DNA from: an uncultured Sphingobium sp.
GTDB lineage: Bacteria; Pseudomonadota; Alphaproteobacteria; Sphingomonadales; Sphingomonadaceae
Direction of reading: 5' to 3'
Assembly: GCA_913773715.1 (NCBI GenBank)
Contig: CAJYHD010000651.1
Coordinates: 1-6,409, forward strand
DNA length: 6,409 nucleotides
Under the pieces are notes generated by a model. It searched no databases. It was not told the origin of the DNA and saw only the letters and a list, made by a program, of their open reading frames with translations. This document shows, piece by piece, positions 1 to 4,023 of this stretch; the first letter of the stretch is position 1, and every line of letters begins with the position of its first letter. Made by a program: the position numbers and the translations under genes.

Positions 1-1
1 G

Positions 2-118
2 ACAACGCCGGCACCCTCGCGTCCGGCAGCAGCGCCGACAGCGAACCTGCAGCTCGGATCGCCGCTCGATCCGAGCCTCGCCCAGCCTCAGCAACCCCAA
101 GCGGAGACCCGTCAATGA
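2..118 (+). CDS. C-terminal tail of the gene upstream of trbG (probably trbF), partial
   Basis: This frame is open from the left edge and ends at a TGA (116–118) that overlaps the ATG of trbG as ATGA, the same coupling seen at later junctions of the operon. The 38 visible residues are rich in Pro, Ala and Gln (ending QPQQPQAETRQ), a low-complexity tail with no diagnostic motif. In P-type conjugation operons the gene before trbG is normally trbF, the VirB8-like inner-membrane assembly factor, so the name rests on gene order alone. A trbL tail is a possible alternative. All three forward frames are stop-free in this short stretch, so the frame choice relies on the ATGA overlap and could be wrong. 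Confidence 0.5.
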   Translation, partial: TTPAPSRPAAAPTANLQLGSPLDPSLAQPQQPQAETRQ

Positions 119-1059
119 GATTCCACCTTCTTGTCGCGCTGCTCGCCAGCGCCGGCAGCGCTGTAGCGCAGACCGTTCCAGCGCCGCCGCCGTCCTCGAC
201 CGGCACAATCCCGCCCGTCGCGGCGCCGGTCGCCGCGGTGCCGGTGCCCATCGTGACCACGCCGCTTGCCCCGCGTCGGCGACTACCGCCTTCGCCGGCG
301 GAGCTGCGGGTGCGCGCTGCCAATCGCGCCGCGACGCTGGAGCCGGCGACGGCCGGCTACATCAATGCGGTGCAGGTCTACCCGTTCAGCGACGGGTCGG
401 TCTATCATGTGCTCACCGCTCCGGGACAGGTGACCGACATCACGCTTCAGCCCGGCGAGGTGCTGGGCGCGGTCGCCGCGGGCGACACCGTGCGATGGGT
501 CATCGGCGACACCACCAGCGGGACCGGCGAGTCACGGCGTACGCACGTCCTCGTCAAGCCGTTCGCACCCGGGCTTGCCACGAACATCATCATCACCACC
601 GATCGCCGGACCTATCATCTCGCGCTGACCAGCGTCGGACGCTCGGCGATGGTCGCGATCTCCTGGACATATCCGCAGGACCAGCTCATCGCGCTGAAGG
701 CAGCTGCGGATCGCGCTCGGGCCGCGCAGCCGGTTGCCACCGGACTTTCGGTCGACCAGCTTCACTTCGACTATGTCATCTCGGGCGACCGTCCGATGTG
801 GCGGCCCGTTCGTGCATTCGACGACGGCCGCCAGACCTACATCGAATTTCCGTCAGAACTCGGGACCGGTGAAGCACCGCCGCTCTTTCTCGTTGACGCG
901 AAGGGCGCTGCACAGCTCGTCAATTATCGCGTGCAGGGTCGGTATTACGTCGTCGATCGCCTGTTCGAGACGGCCGAGCTGCGCCTCGGTCTGAAACGCC
1001 AGGACATCGTGCGGATCAACCGGGCCGGTCAGTCCGACACACGACGGAGGGCGTCGTGA
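115..1059 (+). CDS. trbG: P-type conjugal transfer protein TrbG (VirB9/CagX family)
   Basis: TrbG is the periplasmic/outer-membrane component of the trb type IV secretion channel, the VirB9 homologue that packs with TrbI (VirB10) to form the outer-membrane core complex. The 314 residues are typical of the family. Residues 1–19 form a signal peptide ending AVA before Gln19. A Pro/Ala-rich linker (about 20–60) follows. The N-terminal beta domain (about 80–187) includes GYINAVQVYPF and ends at ISWTYPQ. The C-terminal VirB9 domain (about 210–305) carries FDYVISG, MWRPVRAFDDGRQTYIEFP and YYVVDRLFETAELRLG, all hallmark TrbG/VirB9 segments. The start at 115 is chosen for the signal peptide at its N terminus, a GGAG at 103–106 and the ATGA overlap with the upstream gene, although the frame stays open to the window edge. 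The stop overlaps the trbI start (GTGA). Confidence 0.95.
   Translation: MRFHLLVALLASAGSAVAQTVPAPPPSSTGTIPPVAAPVAAVPVPIVTTPLAPRRRLPPSPAELRVRAANRAATLEPATAGYINAVQVYPFSDGSVYHVLTAPGQVTDITLQPGEVLGAVAAGDTVRWVIGDTTSGTGESRRTHVLVKPFAPGLATNIIITTDRRTYHLALTSVGRSAMVAISWTYPQDQLIALKAAADRARAAQPVATGLSVDQLHFDYVISGDRPMWRPVRAFDDGRQTYIEFPSELGTGEAPPLFLVDAKGAAQLVNYRVQGRYYVVDRLFETAELRLGLKRQDIVRINRAGQSDTRRRAS
1046..1058 (+). promoter_or_regulatory. Ribosome binding site and GTG start of trbI inside the trbG end
   Basis: A GGAGGG at 1046–1051 lies four bases before a GTG at 1056–1058 whose last two bases belong to the trbG stop codon. The strong Shine-Dalgarno sequence with a GTGA overlap supports GTG as the trbI start and implies translational coupling to trbG. 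Confidence 0.7.
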
Positions 1060-2255
1060 CGGAGCCCGCACTCCCGCAGAATGCGAAGCTCGACCCCGAG
1101 ACGCTGGCGATCCGCGCCCGACCACCGCGCGCGATCCGGTTCAAGCGCGGTGTGATCATCGCGATCGCCGCCATCGGCTCGGTCAGCCTGATCGCCGTGA
1201 CGTGGATGGCGCTGAAGCCGCGCCTGTTCCAGCACGGCGAAAACCAGCAGGAGCTCTCGCAGCCGAACGTGCGGCCCATGAGCGACGGTCTGAATGGCGC
1301 GCCTGCCACCTATGGCGACGTGCCCCGGCTCGGCCCGCCGCTTCCCGGAGACCTCGGCAAGCCGATCCTGGAACGGCGGCAGCAGCTGGCGACCGGCGTG
1401 GACCCCGGCAGCCAGCAACTGCAGCAGGCAGAGGCCGCGGAACGCGAACGTCGCCTGGCCGAACTGAAGGCCGCCCGTGAATCCGGCGTGCTCGTGCAGA
1501 ACCGGCAGGCCTCGACGCCGATTGACCCCGTTGCGGCCGGGTCGTCGCCCGCACCGGCGAGCGATACCGACAAGGTCGCGCTCGATCCGGATCGGGATCC
1601 GAACGCGCAGGGACGCAAGGCCGCCTTCGTCGGCAAACGTGATGCGACGGGGGACATCAATCCCTACGCGCTGGCCGCGTTGCCGTCGCCATACACACTG
1701 TCGGCTGGCAGCGTGATCTCGGCCAGCCTGATCACAGGGCTGCGATCTGATCTCCCGGGACTGGTCACCGCCCAGGTCACGGAGAACACCTTCGACAGTG
1801 CGACCGGTCGCATCCTGCTCGTACCGCAAGGCGCGCGGCTCATCGGAAGTTACGACAGCGTCGTCGCCTTCGGGCAGAAGCGCGCGCTCATCGTCTGGCA
1901 ACGCATCATCATGCCGGACGGCAGCTCGCTGCGGATCGACAACGTGCCGTCCACCGATCCGTCGGGGTACGCCGGTCTCGCCGACAAGGTTGACCTCCAT
2001 ACCTGGCAGCTGCTCAAGGGTGTCGTCCTTTCGACCCTGCTCGGCGTCAGTTCCGAGCTAGCGCTGTCGGGTCAGAGCGATCTTGTTCAGGCGATCCGGA
2101 TGTCGACGCAGGACAATGTGGCCCGGGCCGGCGATCAGATCACCCAGCGCAATCTCGGCGTCCAGCCGACGATCACCATACGACCGGGCGCCCCGGTGCG
2201 CCTCGTCGTCCACAAGGACCTGATCCTTGCGCCACCCTCGGGCAGGAGCGATTGA
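1056..2255 (+). CDS. trbI: P-type conjugal transfer protein TrbI (VirB10 family)
   Basis: TrbI is the VirB10-like scaffold that spans the envelope, anchored in the inner membrane and inserted into the outer-membrane core with TrbG. At 399 residues it has the usual architecture. A short cytoplasmic N terminus (1–30) is followed by one transmembrane helix (about 32–53, RGVIIAIAAIGSVSLIAVTW). Then comes a Pro/Gln/Glu-rich periplasmic linker with a charged helical stretch (about 104–145). The C-terminal TrbI/VirB10 beta-barrel domain (about 212–390) shows the family signatures: YTLSAGSVISASLITG, DLPGLVTAQVTENTFDSATG, LLVPQGARLIGSYDS, VWQRIIMPDGSS and PGAPVRLVVHKDLIL. The helical segment around 310–337 matches the position of the VirB10 outer-membrane antenna. 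The GTG start is supported by GGAGGG four bases upstream. The stop is directly followed by the DUF2274 ATG. A 323-residue antisense ORF across this gene is a codon-bias shadow. Confidence 0.96.
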   Translation: MTEPALPQNAKLDPETLAIRARPPRAIRFKRGVIIAIAAIGSVSLIAVTWMALKPRLFQHGENQQELSQPNVRPMSDGLNGAPATYGDVPRLGPPLPGDLGKPILERRQQLATGVDPGSQQLQQAEAAERERRLAELKAARESGVLVQNRQASTPIDPVAAGSSPAPASDTDKVALDPDRDPNAQGRKAAFVGKRDATGDINPYALAALPSPYTLSAGSVISASLITGLRSDLPGLVTAQVTENTFDSATGRILLVPQGARLIGSYDSVVAFGQKRALIVWQRIIMPDGSSLRIDNVPSTDPSGYAGLADKVDLHTWQLLKGVVLSTLLGVSSELALSGQSDLVQAIRMSTQDNVARAGDQITQRNLGVQPTITIRPGAPVRLVVHKDLILAPPSGRSD

Positions 2256-2474
2256 ATGGCCGACATCAAGCTGCCACAGCTTCCGGATCGCACACCGATG
2301 AAGCTCACGATCTCGGTGATGCCCGACCTCCATCAGGCGTTGACCGACTACGCCGCCTTCTACGCCAAGAGCTATGGTCGGGACGAACCGGTCGCTGAGC
2401 TAATCCCGGCGATGCTCGGCGCCTTCCTTGAAAGCGATCGCGGCTTCGTCCGAAACCGTGCCGGCGGAAAATGA
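2256..2474 (+). CDS. DUF2274 protein, small ribbon-helix-helix-like protein of the trb operon
   Basis: This 72-residue protein matches the DUF2274 family, usually found immediately after trbI in P-type conjugation clusters of ICEs; its function is not established. The visible features are an IKLPQLPDRTPMKLTI start typical of the family, a beta-strand-like stretch (16–21, KLTISV), a helix (about 23–40) and a second helix (about 45–60, AELIPAMLGAFLES). The strand-helix-helix order resembles a ribbon-helix-helix DNA-binding fold, so an autoregulator of the operon is my inference. Its ATG directly abuts the trbI stop and an AGGAG lies at 2244–2248. Its stop overlaps the next start as ATGA, so it should be co-translated with its neighbours. 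Confidence 0.88.
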   Translation: MADIKLPQLPDRTPMKLTISVMPDLHQALTDYAAFYAKSYGRDEPVAELIPAMLGAFLESDRGFVRNRAGGK

Positions 2475-2686
2475 ACGACGACCAGCCCGATCGCCTGCTC
2501 AAGCTCGACGAGGTCAAGCGCCGGGTCGGGCTGGGAAAGTCGATGATCTACCGGCTGATACAGGAGGGGAAGTTTCCCGCGCCGTACAAGGTGACCCCTC
2601 TGGCGTCTCGCTGGAGCGATCGGGAGGTTAGCGCTTGGATCGATGACGTGAAGGACGGCTTCGAGGGTAAGCGACGAAAAGTGTGA
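2471..2686 (+). CDS. AlpA-family helix-turn-helix transcriptional regulator
   Basis: The 71-residue protein has the AlpA/MerR-like layout: LLKLDEVKRRVGLGKSMIYR (residues 9–28) forms the helix-turn-helix. RLIQEGKFPAPYKV is the wing with the conserved FP.P, and the SRWSDREVSAWID segment (47–58) is the characteristic C-terminal helix. A basic tail, KRRKV, ends the protein. AlpA proteins are small DNA-binding activators or excisionase-like factors of prophages and integrative elements. Here one is coupled by an ATGA overlap to DUF2274 at the end of the trb operon, so it may link transfer-gene expression to excision or to control of the downstream cargo (inference). The target site cannot be identified from the window. 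Confidence 0.9.
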   Translation: MNDDQPDRLLKLDEVKRRVGLGKSMIYRLIQEGKFPAPYKVTPLASRWSDREVSAWIDDVKDGFEGKRRKV

Positions 2687-2704
2687 GCCGAAACGGAAAT
2701 CGGC
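2687..2704 (+). other. Small inverted repeat directly after the AlpA gene
   Basis: GCCGA (2687–2691) and TCGGC (2700–2704) form a perfect 5-bp stem with an 8-base loop beginning right after the stop codon. No T-run follows, so it does not meet the pattern of an intrinsic terminator. It could be a weak transcript-end hairpin, a regulator-binding dyad or chance. Confidence 0.3.
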
Positions 2705-2717
2705 ATCGTCTCGGGCA

Positions 2718-2760
2718 GTCAGACTACATTCGTCATCCTAATAATCCTATATCCCAGACC
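2718..2760 (+). promoter_or_regulatory. AT-rich patch with possible promoter for the cargo genes
   Basis: This is the most AT-rich stretch in the left half of the window and precedes the cargo gene start. AATAAT (2740–2745) matches five of six bases of a sigma-70-type -10 box. The best partner at 16-base spacing, GTCAGA (2718–2723), matches the -35 consensus poorly, so an activator such as the neighbouring AlpA protein might be needed. This is a weak prediction from base composition and position. Confidence 0.25.
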
Positions 2761-2775
2761 GGAGCAACGAGCCAT

Positions 2776-2792
2776 GGGGGAGGCCCGCTTTG
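2776..2792 (+). promoter_or_regulatory. Strong ribosome binding site that fixes a TTG start
   Basis: GGGGGAGG (2776–2783) lies six bases before a TTG at 2790. No ATG or GTG occurs in this frame between the upstream in-frame stop (TAA at 2742) and 2790. The nearby ATG at 2774 is in another frame that closes after about 30 codons. The protein read from the TTG begins with the RGYFVG segment expected at the very start of SMEK-domain proteins. Confidence 0.7.
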
Positions 2793-3923
2793 TCGAGCAG
2801 GGGTTATTTTGTTGGACAGGTGATCGACGATCTCGACGCGATAGCGAGCCAGGTTCGTCAGAGGTGTAAACTCGGGCAGACCGATCTCAATCGGGTGCTC
2901 GAGGACTTCTTCAAGGAGGTGCTGAATCTGGTCTACAGATTGAACCTCCAAAACCTCAACAAAGATCGAATGAACGAACCTGGTCTCGACCTTGGTGACA
3001 AAGCGCCAGGCGCCCGCATCGCGTATCAAATCACCTCGCAAGCGACCGCCAAGAAGGTCAACGAGACGCTGAAGAAGATCACGTCTACGCAGGCAGGTGA
3101 CTACGAGAAGTTCTGTGTTCTGATCATTGGGGAGCGCCAGGGCAGCTACGGCCTCGATGCGACGCTTTGTGCGAAATATAACTTCTCTGAGGCCAATATC
3201 ATTGGCATCACTGAGTTATGTCGTGACATTATGGACCTGCCACTGACCGACCTGCAGGCAGTGCATCGCAAGCTGGCTGACGAGCAGCGGCGGATCCGGA
3301 TCGAACTCGAGCCGGAAATGCCGGACGGGACGTACAAGACCAGCGTATTGCAATTCATCGAGTCCCGACCAACGGTCACACGCTCGGACGCCACTGCGTT
3401 CGCCGCTCATGATGATGTGGTCGGCCTATTTGACGACCCTTCGGAGGCGGCCGCTGCTCTCGACGGGTTCATTGATGAGCTCGCCCGTCTTCCACGCCTG
3501 ACGCGAGAATTCTTCGGGTGGATGATCGATGAGTCCGATCAACGTACTGGTCTCGGCGCTGCCGGCCTTGAGCTGAACGCAGACTATCTCGACGCGAAAT
3601 GTCGGAACATGCCGAATTTCATGGCGGAGGTGCGTCTGTTGCGGGCTCGAGGCTTCATCGACTTCGACCAGGAGGAACGGCACGAGTCCGGTGTCTTCCG
3701 CATCTGGTTTCCCGGGGCGCAGAAGTCGAACTTGGAAGAAGGCTTCATCTATTTCCGTGAAGCACTGAAGTTCTCTGCCTCGACGCTCTTCTCGACAATG
3801 AACTTCAGCATCTTTGGCCCACCGCCCGCCAAGGCGGCGATTGGAAAGCCGTCACGCGGTATCAAGCCAAAGCAGAAGGGCCTGGGAAAGTCGGGCGGTA
3901 AGACGAAATCTGGCAAAGCGTGA
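2790..3923 (+). CDS. SMEK-domain protein, putative nuclease-like component with C-terminal winged helix
   Basis: The 377-residue product starts with a SMEK-type domain (about 1–160): SSRGYFVGQVIDDLDAIASQ, then DLNRVLEDFFKEVLNLVY and a GLDLGDKAPGARIAYQITSQ stretch. The spacing of Glu38, Asp67 and Gln80-Ile81-Thr82 with Lys88/89 resembles a PD-(D/E)XK nuclease fold in which the E-x-K is replaced by Q-x-T. This fold reading is inference, and catalysis is unproven. Residues about 222–310 (TREFFGWMIDES, FMAEVRLLRARGFIDF, GVFRIWF) look like a winged helix. The last 30 residues are a Gly/Lys/Ser-rich basic tail that could bind nucleic acid. No signal peptide or membrane segment is seen, so it should be cytoplasmic. 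Codons such as TTA, TGT, AAA and TAT are more frequent than in the trb genes, suggesting separate acquisition. It lies 100 bases before the large ATPase gene on the same strand. Its precise role is unknown; a defence component is the favoured guess. Confidence 0.8.
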   Translation: MSSRGYFVGQVIDDLDAIASQVRQRCKLGQTDLNRVLEDFFKEVLNLVYRLNLQNLNKDRMNEPGLDLGDKAPGARIAYQITSQATAKKVNETLKKITSTQAGDYEKFCVLIIGERQGSYGLDATLCAKYNFSEANIIGITELCRDIMDLPLTDLQAVHRKLADEQRRIRIELEPEMPDGTYKTSVLQFIESRPTVTRSDATAFAAHDDVVGLFDDPSEAAAALDGFIDELARLPRLTREFFGWMIDESDQRTGLGAAGLELNADYLDAKCRNMPNFMAEVRLLRARGFIDFDQEERHESGVFRIWFPGAQKSNLEEGFIYFREALKFSASTLFSTMNFSIFGPPPAKAAIGKPSRGIKPKQKGLGKSGGKTKSGKA

Positions 3924-4023
3924 ATCTTCCGATCCAGTCAGCCGTGGCTTGTGAGAGTCTGCGGAGGCCAGACGACCGAGACACACAGTCCAACACCCAA
4001 TCGCAGGATTCGATAGGTATCTG

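Noticed and set aside
495..872. Plus-strand frame with a His-rich run (HEHHHHHRS)
   Set aside because: It is an out-of-frame reading of trbG. The His run comes from a CATCATCATCACCACC stretch that encodes ordinary residues in the trbG frame.
1029..2000. 323-codon open frame on the minus strand opposite trbI
   Set aside because: It lies antisense to a confidently identified trbI. The translation is Arg/Gly/His-rich with no recognisable domain, typical of shadows created by high third-position GC.
2774..2790. ATG at 2774 as the start of the SMEK gene
   Set aside because: It is in a different frame from the SMEK protein and reaches a stop after about 30 codons. The TTG at 2790 has a well-placed ribosome binding site and gives the expected N terminus.
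3957..3973. Hairpin GTCTG…CAGAC between the SMEK and ATPase genes as a terminator
   Set aside because: It has only a 5-bp stem with a 7-base loop and no following T-run. More likely the two genes are read through.
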